Both the position numbers and the translations under genes were made by a program. Shown one piece after another: positions 24,143 to 32,022 of a stretch of 34,247 nt of DNA. Source of the DNA: Gemmatimonadota bacterium (lineage in GTDB: Bacteria > Gemmatimonadota > Gemmatimonadetes > Palauibacterales > Palauibacteraceae); NCBI GenBank assembly GCA_022825725.1, contig JAJDWE010000014.1, positions 1 to 34,247 of the forward strand, given 5' to 3'. Position 1 is the stretch's first letter. Every line of letters starts with the position of its first letter. The notes below the pieces were generated by a model. The model saw only the letters and a program-made list of their open reading frames with translations, did not search any database and was not told where the DNA came from.

Positions 24143-24817
24143 ATGACGCATCATTCGAAATCTCGCGTCCGCGGCGGGCGCGTCGGGGGCACCGCGTGGC
24201 GCCTCGCCATCGCATGTCTGGCCCTGCTTCCCCTCGCCGCCGCCGCCCAGGAAGACAAGCTGCCGCCGCCCGAGGGCTGGCTCGCCCGCACCGATCACGG
24301 TGGCGACGGCGTGGAGGCCCTTCAGGAGATGCCCCCCGGCTGGCACGTCACGACGGGTCCGGCCGGCATCTTCTACGATCCCGAGACCCGGGCGGACGGC
24401 GACTTCCGCGTCGAGTCGACCGTCTTCCTGTTCGACCCCGAAGGCCTGAACGAAGGGTTCGGCGTCTTCATCGGCGGCTCGGATCTCGAGGGAGACGGCC
24501 AGGCCTACACCTACCTCCTCATCCGGGCGGACGGGAGCGTGATCGTGAAGCGCCGGGATGGCGACGCGACCTCCACGCTCCTCGACTGGACGAAGCACGA
24601 GGCGGTCGTCACCTGGGCGGCGCGGGAGGAGGGCGCGGCGACGGCGAAGAACGTCCTCTTCGTGGAGGCCGGCGAGGAGGAGGTGATCTTCGGCGTGAAC
24701 GAGCAGGAGGTGTTCCGGACGCCGAGAACGGGGCAGCACGTGGACGGGGTCGTGGGGCTGAGGGTCAACCACGGCCTCAACCTGCACTTTTCCACGCTGG
24801 AGGTGACCGATGGCTGA
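24143..24817 (+). CDS. Secreted DUF1080-like jelly-roll protein
   Basis: A 224-residue exported protein; the signal peptide ends near PLAAAAQED (about residue 36). The mature part looks like a single LamG/DUF1080-type jelly-roll: GWLARTDHGG, GWHVTTGPAGIFYDPETRADGDFRVESTVFLF, EGFGVFIGGSDLEG, YLLIRADGSVIVKRR and GVVGLRVNHGLNLHFSTLEV. DUF1080 proteins include 3-keto-glycoside hydrolases, but no catalytic residues can be confirmed and a binding role is equally possible. I chose ATG 24143; ATG 24093 and GTG 24131 are in frame. The end overlaps the MOSC gene by 8 bp. Confidence 0.78.
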   Translation: MTHHSKSRVRGGRVGGTAWRLAIACLALLPLAAAAQEDKLPPPEGWLARTDHGGDGVEALQEMPPGWHVTTGPAGIFYDPETRADGDFRVESTVFLFDPEGLNEGFGVFIGGSDLEGDGQAYTYLLIRADGSVIVKRRDGDATSTLLDWTKHEAVVTWAAREEGAATAKNVLFVEAGEEEVIFGVNEQEVFRTPRTGQHVDGVVGLRVNHGLNLHFSTLEVTDG

Positions 24818-25280
24818 GTCCACCGCGGGGCCCGCCGGCTCCGGATCGGCGCGGCTCGAGGCGATCTGGCTCAAGTCGGCGCGGAAGGGCCCGATGGAGC
24901 CGGTCCCGGAAGCCACGCTCGTGGCGGGGAAGGGGTTGGAGGGGAACGTCGACCGCGGCGGCTACCGTCAGGTGACGATCCTCGACGCGGACGCGTGGGA
25001 GGCGGCGACGCGGGAGGTCGGCGTCGATCTGGACCCCGATGCCCGCCGGGCCAACCTGCTCGTGCGGGGCGTCGACTTCAGCGAGACGGCGGACCGGGTG
25101 CTGCGGATCGCGGGCTGTCGCATCCGCATTCGCGGCGAGACGCTGCCGTGCGAGCGCATGGAGGACGCGGCGCCCGGGCTCAAGGATGCGCTCGCGCCCG
25201 ACTGGCGCGGCGGCGCGTACGGGATGGTGATCGAGGGCGGCCCCCTCGCCCTCGGCGATGCGGTGGCCTGGGAATCCTGA
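24810..25280 (+). CDS. MOSC domain protein
   Basis: A 156-residue protein consisting of one MOSC domain: LEAIWLKSARKGPMEP, GLEGNVDRGGYRQVTILD, ARRANLLVRGVDFSE, then the conserved Cys in LPCERMEDAAPGL and a final AYGMVIEGGPLALGD. The cysteine near residue 114 is the position thought to carry sulfane sulfur or molybdenum cofactor in this family. Stand-alone MOSC proteins of the YiiM type reduce N-hydroxylated compounds or carry sulfur. Its place in an operon with a trans-sulfuration enzyme makes a sulfur role attractive but unproven. Confidence 0.9.
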   Translation: MAESTAGPAGSGSARLEAIWLKSARKGPMEPVPEATLVAGKGLEGNVDRGGYRQVTILDADAWEAATREVGVDLDPDARRANLLVRGVDFSETADRVLRIAGCRIRIRGETLPCERMEDAAPGLKDALAPDWRGGAYGMVIEGGPLALGDAVAWES

Positions 25281-26236
25281 CAGCCCGCCCCGCTTTCGGT
25301 CTAGCCGTCCTCGCGGCTTTCGCGGCGGGGTGCGGCGCTCCGGCCTCCGAAGCGGGCCCGCCGACCCGGGCCGGCTCGCTCCCCGTCTTTGAGGCGGAAC
25401 TCTTCTACCAGGCGGTCGGCGCCGGAGAACCCGTCGTCGTCGTACACGGCGGGCCGGGCCTAGACCATTCCTACCTCCGTTCGTGGTTCGGACCGCTGGC
25501 CGAGACGCACCAGGTCATCTTCTACGATCAGCGGGGCCTGGGGGCGTCGAGGGCCGTCGTGAACGCGGCGAGCCTCTCGATGGAGCGCTACCTCACGGAT
25601 ATCGACCGGATCCGCGAGCACGTCGCGCAGCGCGAGAAGGTCACGCTGCTCGCGCACTCGTGGGGGGCGATTCCGGCCCTCCTCTACGCGATGGAGCGCC
25701 CCGAGCGGCTGACGGCGATCGTCCTCGTCGCGCCCGTCGAGCCGGGCAGCCGGTTTCGCGAGCAGACCGACGAGAACCAGTTGGCCAGACGGGATTCGGC
25801 CGACCTCGCGGCCATCGACTCGATCCGGGGGACGCCGGAGTTCGCGGCGCGGGAGGCGGAGGCGATCAGCCAGGTCTTCTTCCACGTCTTCCGCGGGACG
25901 TTCGCGGACGCCGGCGTGGCGGACAGCCTGCTTCGCCTCTCCCTGCACGAGCGGACGGCGAGCCAGGGGCAGCTCGTCGCGACCCTGCTCATGACGCCGC
26001 TCCAGGGACTCGACTTCTGGGACCGTCTCGGCGAGATCGAGGTCCCGGTACTCATCGTGCACGGCGCGCAGGATCCGATCCCGATGGAGATGGTGGAGGC
26101 GATGGATGAGGCTTTGCCGGACAGTCGCCTGATTAGGGTCGATGGATCGGGGCACTTTCCGTTCATCGAGAGGCCGGCGCCGTTCTGGGAGGGCGTGCGG
26201 GAGTTCCTTCGGCAGCGGCCACGGGAAGGCTCGTGA
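25277..26236 (+). CDS. Alpha/beta hydrolase lipoprotein (proline iminopeptidase-like)
   Basis: A 319-residue hydrolase if translated from CTG 25277. It begins with a lipoprotein signal ending in FAAGC (Cys19). The S33-type pattern is intact: HGGPGLDHSY (oxyanion region), YDQRGLGAS, nucleophile Ser128 in AHSWGA, Asp266 in HGAQDP and His293 in GSGHFPF. No ATG, GTG or TTG occurs in frame between the MOSC region and the signal peptide, and CTG 25277 overlaps the MOSC stop as CTGA, copying the ATGA/GTGA couplings used all along this operon. Likely substrates are N-terminal-proline peptides or small esters. The stop overlaps the next GTG by 4 bp. Confidence 0.85.
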   Translation: MTARPAFGLAVLAAFAAGCGAPASEAGPPTRAGSLPVFEAELFYQAVGAGEPVVVVHGGPGLDHSYLRSWFGPLAETHQVIFYDQRGLGASRAVVNAASLSMERYLTDIDRIREHVAQREKVTLLAHSWGAIPALLYAMERPERLTAIVLVAPVEPGSRFREQTDENQLARRDSADLAAIDSIRGTPEFAAREAEAISQVFFHVFRGTFADAGVADSLLRLSLHERTASQGQLVATLLMTPLQGLDFWDRLGEIEVPVLIVHGAQDPIPMEMVEAMDEALPDSRLIRVDGSGHFPFIERPAPFWEGVREFLRQRPREGS

Positions 26237-26988
26237 CCGCGGACGGCCCGGAGCCGGGCCCGATCCGCGACCCGGCCGCCCTGCGGGGCGCCCTCCGCCG
26301 CCTCAATGAAGCGCGGCTCGCGCCCGAGGGCAGCTTCGACCGCCTCGGTGCCCTGCTTTCGGGGTTCGAGGAGCTGGCCGCCGCTCTGCCGGGCGCGGAC
26401 CGCGGGCGGGACGAGAGTCGCGGGCCGGGCGAGGAGCGCCGGCCGGGCGAGGGGCGCCGGCCGGACGCGGCGGGAGCGCTGGCGGAACTCGAAGCGCTCC
26501 TGGCCGAACCGGGCGCGGAAAGCGGCGCTGCGGCGCTGCGCGGGTACCTCGAACCGATTCTCGAGCGGTTGACCGAAGCCCTGCTCGACCATCCGGAGCG
26601 GCGTCTCGCCGTGTACGGGTCCCTTCTCCCCGGCGAGAACAACCACCATCACGTGGCGACGCTCACCGGGCGCTGGGTGGAAGGGACGGTGGAGGGCACG
26701 CTGTGCGACCGCGGCTGGGCGGCGCGGCAGGGCTATCCCGGGTTCGTCCCCGGAAGTTCCGGCGACCGGGTCGCGGTGAAAGTGCTGGAGAGTCCCGGCC
26801 TCCCCGACGCCTGGGAGCGGCTCGACGCCTTCGAGGGCGAGGCCTACCGGAGGATCCTCGCCCCCGTCGAGATGACGTCGGGGACGGGAGCCGGCAGCGA
26901 GACCGTGTGGCGGGTCTGCAACATCTACGAACTCACGGACATCGCCCGCCCGGTGAGCGCGTCGGATCTCGACGGCGACCCCGCCTGA
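26233..26988 (+). CDS. Gamma-glutamylcyclotransferase-like (AIG2/GGCT fold) protein with an N-terminal extension
   Basis: A 251-residue protein. Residues 125-245 carry the GGCT/AIG2 fold: LAVYGSLLPG (YGSL at 128-131), GRWVEGTVEGTLCDRGW, the Gly/Pro loop GYPGFVPG, and AWERLDAFEGEAYRR with Glu201 at the usual catalytic position. The family cyclises gamma-glutamyl amines or trims related adducts, releasing 5-oxoproline. Residues 1-120 form a helical extension of unknown purpose containing a Gly/Arg/Glu-rich repeat (RGPGEERRPGEGRRP). The GTG start overlaps the preceding stop by 4 bp. It is the last gene of the run, converging with mazG. Confidence 0.85.
   Translation: MTADGPEPGPIRDPAALRGALRRLNEARLAPEGSFDRLGALLSGFEELAAALPGADRGRDESRGPGEERRPGEGRRPDAAGALAELEALLAEPGAESGAAALRGYLEPILERLTEALLDHPERRLAVYGSLLPGENNHHHVATLTGRWVEGTVEGTLCDRGWAARQGYPGFVPGSSGDRVAVKVLESPGLPDAWERLDAFEGEAYRRILAPVEMTSGTGAGSETVWRVCNIYELTDIARPVSASDLDGDPA
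26423..26458. repeat. 18-bp tandem duplication inside the GGCT-like gene
   Basis: GGCCGGGCGAGGAGCGCC (26423-26440) is repeated at 26441-26458 with one base changed. The frame is preserved, encoding two copies of a PGE-R-R-like hexapeptide in the poorly conserved N-terminal extension. Confidence 0.85.
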
Positions 26989-27007
26989 GCGGCGGCGGGT
27001 CGTCCGC

Positions 27008-27898
27008 TTATTCGTCGGCCTTCACTTCCTCCCACACGGCGTCGAGCGTCGCGAGGTCCGCGCCCTTCCACTCGAGGCTGCGGCTCTCGGCCAGTTCGAT
27101 CATGCGCCGGCAGCGGCGCTCGAACTTCTCGACCGCGCCGAGAAGCGCGTTCGCCGGGTGGGCGCCGACCCACCGCGAGGCGTTCACCACCGCGAAGAGC
27201 AGATCCCCCACCTCGTCGACGACCTCCGGGCTCGCTTCGCCGATGCGGGGCGGGGCGGGCGGCGCGGCCGGCGCGTGAGAACCGGACGCGTCTCCGGCCG
27301 CCGCGCGCCCGAGTGCCGCCGCGTCTTCGGCCGCCGCGTGCTCGAGTTCCGCCGTCTCTTCGCGCACCTTCTCCACGGGACCCGCGAGATCGGGCCAGTC
27401 GAAGCCGAACCCGGCCATCCGCTCCTGAACGCGCGCCGCGCGGCTGAGCGGGTCGAGCCCGGCCGAGACGCCGTGGAAGGGATCGCCCGCAGACTCGCGT
27501 TCCGCGGCCTTGAGCGACTCCCAGTCGGGCGGGGCGTCGGCATCGCCGTACACGTGCGGGTGGCGCGCTTCCATCTTCGCCTCGAGCGCTTCGACGACGT
27601 CGGCGGCCGCGAAGGCGCCGCGCTCCTCGGCGAGCACGATCTGGAAGGCGACGTTCAGGAGCAGGTCGCCGAGTTCTCCCGACAGGTCTCCGTCGTCCCC
27701 CGCCCGGATCGCGTCCGCGACTTCGTGCGCCTCCTCGAGGAGATAGGGGCGGAGCGTCTGCGGCGTCTGCTTCGCGTCCCAGGGACAGCGGACGCGCAGG
27801 AAGCGGACGAGCGCGAGGACGCGGGCGAGGGCATCATCCCCTTCGCGCCCCTCTTCCGCGTGGAGAGGCTCGAGGCCGGCGGCGGTTGGCTCTTGCAT
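27008..27898 (-). CDS. mazG: MazG nucleoside triphosphate pyrophosphohydrolase
   Basis: A 296-residue house-cleaning pyrophosphatase with two MazG domains, the usual arrangement. The first is RFLRVRCPWDAKQTPQTLRPYLLEEAHEVADAI with GELGDLLLNVAFQ, giving the ExxE and ExxD magnesium-binding helices near residues 55 and 75. The second begins LSRAARVQERMAGFGFDW, with VREETAEL and VVDEVGDLLFAVVN. The linker between halves of domain two (about 195-225) is unusually alanine- and proline-rich. It hydrolyses non-canonical NTPs to the monophosphate. The ATG is in CATG at 27896-27899, interleaved with the divergent alr start; no good ribosome site is visible. It converges on the GGCT-like gene 19 bp away. 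Confidence 0.93.
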   Translation of the reverse strand: MQEPTAAGLEPLHAEEGREGDDALARVLALVRFLRVRCPWDAKQTPQTLRPYLLEEAHEVADAIRAGDDGDLSGELGDLLLNVAFQIVLAEERGAFAAADVVEALEAKMEARHPHVYGDADAPPDWESLKAAERESAGDPFHGVSAGLDPLSRAARVQERMAGFGFDWPDLAGPVEKVREETAELEHAAAEDAAALGRAAAGDASGSHAPAAPPAPPRIGEASPEVVDEVGDLLFAVVNASRWVGAHPANALLGAVEKFERRCRRMIELAESRSLEWKGADLATLDAVWEEVKADE

Positions 27899-29135
27899 GA
27901 CGGCGAAGGTATCATCCCGTGGCAGGACACCGCAGGAACCTTCCCCGAACCCCCGGCGACGCTTGACCCGCAGCCGCGAAGACCCCCCGTACCGAGCGTG
28001 GCTCGAAGTCGATCTGGCGGCGCTGTCGCGGAACGCCCGACGCGTGGCGAGGCACGTGGCCCCCGCCCGCTTCGTCCCCATGATCAAGGCGGACGCGTAC
28101 GGCCTCGGCGCAATCGAGGTTGCCCGCGCCCTGGACCGGCTGGAGCCCTGGGCCTTCGGGGTCGCGACGCCGCCGGAAGGCGCCGAACTGCGGCGGGGCG
28201 GAATCGAGCGCCGCATCATCGTTTTCGCCCCTTCGGCCACCGCCGAGATCTCCCAACTCGTCGAAGCGCGGCTCGAAAGCGCGGCGCTGAGCCTGGCGTC
28301 GTTCGAGAAACTCGAGGCCGGTGCGCGGGCGGCGTCCACGCGAATCCCCGTCCACCTCGAGATCGACACCGGCATGGGTCGCGCGGGGCTCCCGGCGGCG
28401 GAGGCGGCGGCATGGGCGCCGGAGGTCGCGTCGATCCTTTCGAGAGGCGGAGTGACGCTGGCGAGCGTCTACACGCATTTCCATTCCGCCGGGACGGATC
28501 CGGCCGCGACGTCGCTTCAGTTGACCCGCCTGCGGCGTGCCGCATCGGTCCTGGAGGAGGCCGGCGTGGAGATCCCCTTCCTGCACGCGGCGAACAGCGA
28601 TGCGATGATGACGGATCCGCAGTATCATCTGGGGCTCGTCAGGCCGGGGATCTACCTGTACGGGGGACGGCGGGGGACGGGCGCCGGGGGCGCGCCGGAG
28701 GACCCGGAGAGTGTGGCGCGGGTACGCGCGAGGGTGCTGGAAGTTCGTGACCTCGCGCCGGGCTCGACGGTCAGCTACGGGGCCACTTACACGACGAAGC
28801 GTGCCGAACGTCTCGCCACGCTGGGGATCGGGTACGCGGATGGGCTTCCGTGGCGTCTGTCGAACCGGGGACGAGCGCTCATCCGCGGAGTCGAGGTGCC
28901 GATCCGGGGCGGTGTCTGCATGGATGTGACGTCGGTAGACGTTTCCGGTGTGCCGGGTGTCGAAGCTGCGGACGTGGCCACGCTCCTGGGCCGTGACGGA
29001 GGGAAAGAGGTCGCGCTGGCGGATTTTGCGGAGACCGCCGGGACGATCGAATACGAAGTGCTGACGGCGATCGGACGCCGCCTGCCGCGACGCTACGTGG
29101 GCAGACCGGCCGACGCCGCGGATGGGAGCCGATGA
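27897..29135 (+). CDS. alr: Alanine racemase
   Basis: A 412-residue PLP enzyme that makes D-alanine for peptidoglycan. The N-terminal barrel carries Lys64 in MIKADAYGLG; the opposite catalytic base is Tyr294 in TVSYGATYTT. EIDTGMGRAG, HAANSDAM, GLVRPGIYLYGG, GYADGLPWRLSNRG and GGVCMDVTSVDV are all standard. ATG 27897 adds about 30 residues before the usual opening YRAWLEVDLAAL; TTG 27963 would give a more typical length, with Lys42 as the cofactor lysine. Neither start has a strong ribosome site. The stop overlaps the cytidine deaminase ATG by 4 bp. Confidence 0.94.
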   Translation: MTAKVSSRGRTPQEPSPNPRRRLTRSREDPPYRAWLEVDLAALSRNARRVARHVAPARFVPMIKADAYGLGAIEVARALDRLEPWAFGVATPPEGAELRRGGIERRIIVFAPSATAEISQLVEARLESAALSLASFEKLEAGARAASTRIPVHLEIDTGMGRAGLPAAEAAAWAPEVASILSRGGVTLASVYTHFHSAGTDPAATSLQLTRLRRAASVLEEAGVEIPFLHAANSDAMMTDPQYHLGLVRPGIYLYGGRRGTGAGGAPEDPESVARVRARVLEVRDLAPGSTVSYGATYTTKRAERLATLGIGYADGLPWRLSNRGRALIRGVEVPIRGGVCMDVTSVDVSGVPGVEAADVATLLGRDGGKEVALADFAETAGTIEYEVLTAIGRRLPRRYVGRPADAADGSR

Positions 29136-29578
29136 CCGAGACTCGAACGACAGCCGGAGAGCCGCTCTCGTGGGAAGACCTCGCCGCCCGGGCGAGGGTC
29201 GCCCGCGAACGCGCGTACGCTCCGTATTCCGGTTTCCTCGTGGGCGCGGCGCTCGAGGCCGATGACGGCCGGGTCTTCACCGGGTGCAATGTGGAGAACG
29301 CCTCGTATCCGGTGGGGACGTGCGCGGAGCGGGTCGCGCTGGGGCACGCGGTCGTTTCGGGAGCGCGTGCCTTCTCGCGCATCGCCATCGTGACGAGCGG
29401 TGCGGTCCCGGCCCCGCCGTGCGGCATGTGCCGCCAGGCGCTCGCCGAGTTCGGCCGGAAACTCGAGGTCATGAGCATCGGGACGAACGGGGAGTCCGTC
29501 GTCTGGCCGTTGCGGGACCTGCTGCCGGCGAACTTCTCCCTGGAGCGGATGGCCGCGCCGGCGGAGGCGGGCCCGTGA
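29132..29578 (+). CDS. cdd: Cytidine deaminase
   Basis: A 148-residue homotetrameric-type cytidine deaminase, which converts cytidine or deoxycytidine to uridine in pyrimidine salvage. Substrate loop CNVENASY is at residues 52-59. Zinc ligands are Cys64, Cys97 and Cys100 (CAE and PCGMC), and Glu66 is the proton shuttle. The APYSGFLVGAALE start is canonical. ATG 29132 overlaps the alr stop (ATGA); the gene's own stop overlaps the next GTG (GTGA). Confidence 0.96.
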   Translation: MTETRTTAGEPLSWEDLAARARVARERAYAPYSGFLVGAALEADDGRVFTGCNVENASYPVGTCAERVALGHAVVSGARAFSRIAIVTSGAVPAPPCGMCRQALAEFGRKLEVMSIGTNGESVVWPLRDLLPANFSLERMAAPAEAGP

Positions 29579-30807
29579 GCGGACGGGGGGGTGCGGCGCT
29601 CGCCACGGTGGTCGTCTTCGTCATGCTGGGCGCATGTGCGGAGGACCCGCTCTCGCTGGGCTCCGAGGAGGTGCCGGGCGCCGGCGTGGAGACGCGGGAC
29701 GTCACCGTCACCGTCTCCGAACTGACGACCTGGCGGGACACGACGCTGACCGGCTTCGCCCGCCCCTCCACCGCGCCGTTCGTGCACCTCTCGGCCGCGG
29801 CGGATGTGTCGAGTCGCGGGCTCGCGCGTTTCGACGTCCCCGACACGATCCGGACGTTCGTCGACACGCTGCCGGCCGCGTTGTTCGAGGAGGTGGAGTT
29901 CCTGCTCCGCTTCGACACGATCCGCTCCGAGTTCACGGAGTTTCCCGTCACCGTGAAGCTCGTCGAACTGGGGGAGCGCTTCGACCCGCATGGCGCGACG
30001 TGGCAGGAGGCGGCCCCCGGGGTTCCGTGGGGGGCGCCCGGCGGCAGCCTCGGGGTCGAGATCGCGTCGGGGGTGCTGGAGGCGGTGTCGGATACGCTCC
30101 TCATGACGCCGGCCGTGGCGGAGGATTCGCTGATGAAGGCTTGGCGGGAGGCGGACGGGGGCAACGGCTTCGCCATCGTGCTCGGGGGCCCCGAAACGAA
30201 ACTCCGCCTGACGCAGATGGTGCTCCGGTACGATCCGACCCTCGTCGGCCGGACTCTCGCCGTGCCGCAGTCCCAGTTATGGGACGAACGCGCGTTCATC
30301 CTGGATCCGCCACAGCCTCCGACCGGCACGGCGCTTCGCGTCGGCGGCCTCCCGGCCTCCCGCATCTACTTCGAGTTCGTGCCGCCCGGCATCCTCGGGG
30401 AAGCGGGGCTCGAGGGGTCTACGGTGAGCCAGGCCGAGATCATCCTGCATCCTCTGGCCGCGCCCGAGTTGTATGCGGCGGAGCGCAGGATCGAGGCCCG
30501 AAAGGTGAGTCTGCTCGGCGACCCGTTCGAGATCGGCGAAAAGACCCCGATCGGGAGCGGGGACCTGCTCACGACGACGCTCGATCCGGACAGGCTCCGC
30601 GAGGGCGAGCCGGTTCGCCTCGACATCACGCTGCTGATGGCGCGGGCCGTCCTGGACTCGCTGACGCGCATCCGGATCGGCTTCCGGGCGGATCCGGACG
30701 CGCAGGCGCTGGGCTACTGGGAGTTCGGCTCCGTCGAATCGCCGCCGGAGTTCCAGCCGCAGCTCCGCATCGTGTTCAGTTCGGCGCCCGACTTCACGGT
30801 GCCGTGA
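29575..30807 (+). CDS. Large lipoprotein with DNRLRE-like beta-rich domains
   Basis: A 410-residue lipoprotein: signal peptide with lipobox MLGAC (Cys21), then an acidic linker. Residues 40-180 resemble a DNRLRE-type domain (RGLARFDVPDTIRTF, VEFLLRFDTI, PVTVKLVELGERFDPHGATW, then a PGGSLG turn). A second similar half runs from about 235 to 405. No enzyme motif is present. The GTG start overlaps the cdd stop, and the stop overlaps the following barrel gene's ATG by one base (TGATG). A surface or envelope binding partner for that barrel protein is the simplest reading. Confidence 0.72.
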   Translation: MSGRGGAALATVVVFVMLGACAEDPLSLGSEEVPGAGVETRDVTVTVSELTTWRDTTLTGFARPSTAPFVHLSAAADVSSRGLARFDVPDTIRTFVDTLPAALFEEVEFLLRFDTIRSEFTEFPVTVKLVELGERFDPHGATWQEAAPGVPWGAPGGSLGVEIASGVLEAVSDTLLMTPAVAEDSLMKAWREADGGNGFAIVLGGPETKLRLTQMVLRYDPTLVGRTLAVPQSQLWDERAFILDPPQPPTGTALRVGGLPASRIYFEFVPPGILGEAGLEGSTVSQAEIILHPLAAPELYAAERRIEARKVSLLGDPFEIGEKTPIGSGDLLTTTLDPDRLREGEPVRLDITLLMARAVLDSLTRIRIGFRADPDAQALGYWEFGSVESPPEFQPQLRIVFSSAPDFTVP

Positions 30808-32015
30808 TGCGGGCCGTCCGAGGTTCCCGGGGCTGGGTCCGGGCCGGCTTCGTCCGGGCCGCGTTCGTCGTCGCCGCGCTGGCGGCTTCGCCCGCTGCCA
30901 TTTTGGCGCAGACGCCGATGACTGCCGTCGGGCTCGGGTATCCCGTCGCGCCCGTGGATGGCCGGTCGGCGGCGCTCGGCGGATCGGGCTCCGGCCTGCT
31001 CGGCGGATCGTACAGCCTCTCGAACCCGGCCGACCTTCTCCTGCACACGGAGCCCGGCTTCTCCGTCTCGCTGGCCAGCGAGGGGGTGACGCTGGAGGGC
31101 GAGGGCCACTCGCTCAACACGGGGCGGGGGCGTTTCACGACGATCCGCGCGCTCGTCCCCTCCAACGACTGGGCCTTCAGCCTGGCCTTCGGCGGCGAGT
31201 TCGACCAGGACTGGTCCAACATCCTGCAGGACACGCTGCGGCTGAACGACGGCATGGTGCCGTACGAGGAGACGCGGGAGCACAACGGCGGGATCAGCAC
31301 GATCGACGCGTCGCTCGCGCGCCGCATCGGGCCGCTGGGCATCGGGGTCTCGGCGCAGCGGCTGACCGGCTCGCTGCGGCAGTCGTTCTTCCGCCAGTTC
31401 GATGATCCGATCGGAGGGGCTCCCGTGCTCGGCGGCATCGTCGGGGCGAGGGAGCTGTCGTGGCGGGCCTGGCGCTTCAAGACGGGCGGGTCGATTCGGC
31501 TGGGGGACCGCATCGTGGCGGGCGTGGCGCTCGGGACCGGAGGGACGCTGTACGCGACGCCCGAAGCGGCGGAGGAACCCGAGGCGGAGTTCGACCTGCC
31601 GACCTCGATCGAGCTCGGCGGCAGCGTGCGCCTGACGGACCAGATCCTCCTCACCGCCGGGGGCGGCCGGGCCGGGTGGTCGACCGTGGGGTCGCGCGAT
31701 GCGGCGACCGGCTCCGCGTTCCAATCCCACGACATCGCCTGGCTGGGCGGGGGGCTTGAGTACGGTGCGCTCTCCCTGCTCGGCGGGAGGCTGCCGGTTC
31801 GGTTCGGATGGCGGAGGACGGGGCTCCCCTTCAGCCGGGGCCCGGAAGCGCTGGAAGAGTCGGCCTTCACGGGCGGCTTCGGCTGGGAGTTCCAGCAGGG
31901 ACTCGCCGTGTTCGACCTCGCGTTCGAGAGCGGATCGCGCGGCGACGTCGCGACGGCCGGCTTCGCGGAGAGCTTCCGGCGCGTCACGCTCTCCTTCTCC
32001 CTCCGGCAGCGCTGA
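30807..32015 (+). CDS. Outer-membrane beta-barrel protein (FadL/PorV-like)
   Basis: A 402-residue exported protein with a signal peptide ending near AAILAQTP (about residue 36). After that comes GYPVAPVDGRSAALGGSGSGLLGGSYSLSNPADL, the opening typical of PorV/FadL-type barrels in which the first residues plug the pore. The rest alternates short polar turns with amphipathic strands and ends in RVTLSFSLRQR; the penultimate strand residues suit BAM-dependent assembly. The cargo is unknown. ATG 30807 shares its A with the preceding TGA, so the lipoprotein and barrel are made together. Confidence 0.8.
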   Translation: MRAVRGSRGWVRAGFVRAAFVVAALAASPAAILAQTPMTAVGLGYPVAPVDGRSAALGGSGSGLLGGSYSLSNPADLLLHTEPGFSVSLASEGVTLEGEGHSLNTGRGRFTTIRALVPSNDWAFSLAFGGEFDQDWSNILQDTLRLNDGMVPYEETREHNGGISTIDASLARRIGPLGIGVSAQRLTGSLRQSFFRQFDDPIGGAPVLGGIVGARELSWRAWRFKTGGSIRLGDRIVAGVALGTGGTLYATPEAAEEPEAEFDLPTSIELGGSVRLTDQILLTAGGGRAGWSTVGSRDAATGSAFQSHDIAWLGGGLEYGALSLLGGRLPVRFGWRRTGLPFSRGPEALEESAFTGGFGWEFQQGLAVFDLAFESGSRGDVATAGFAESFRRVTLSFSLRQR

Positions 32016-32022
32016 GCCGCCG

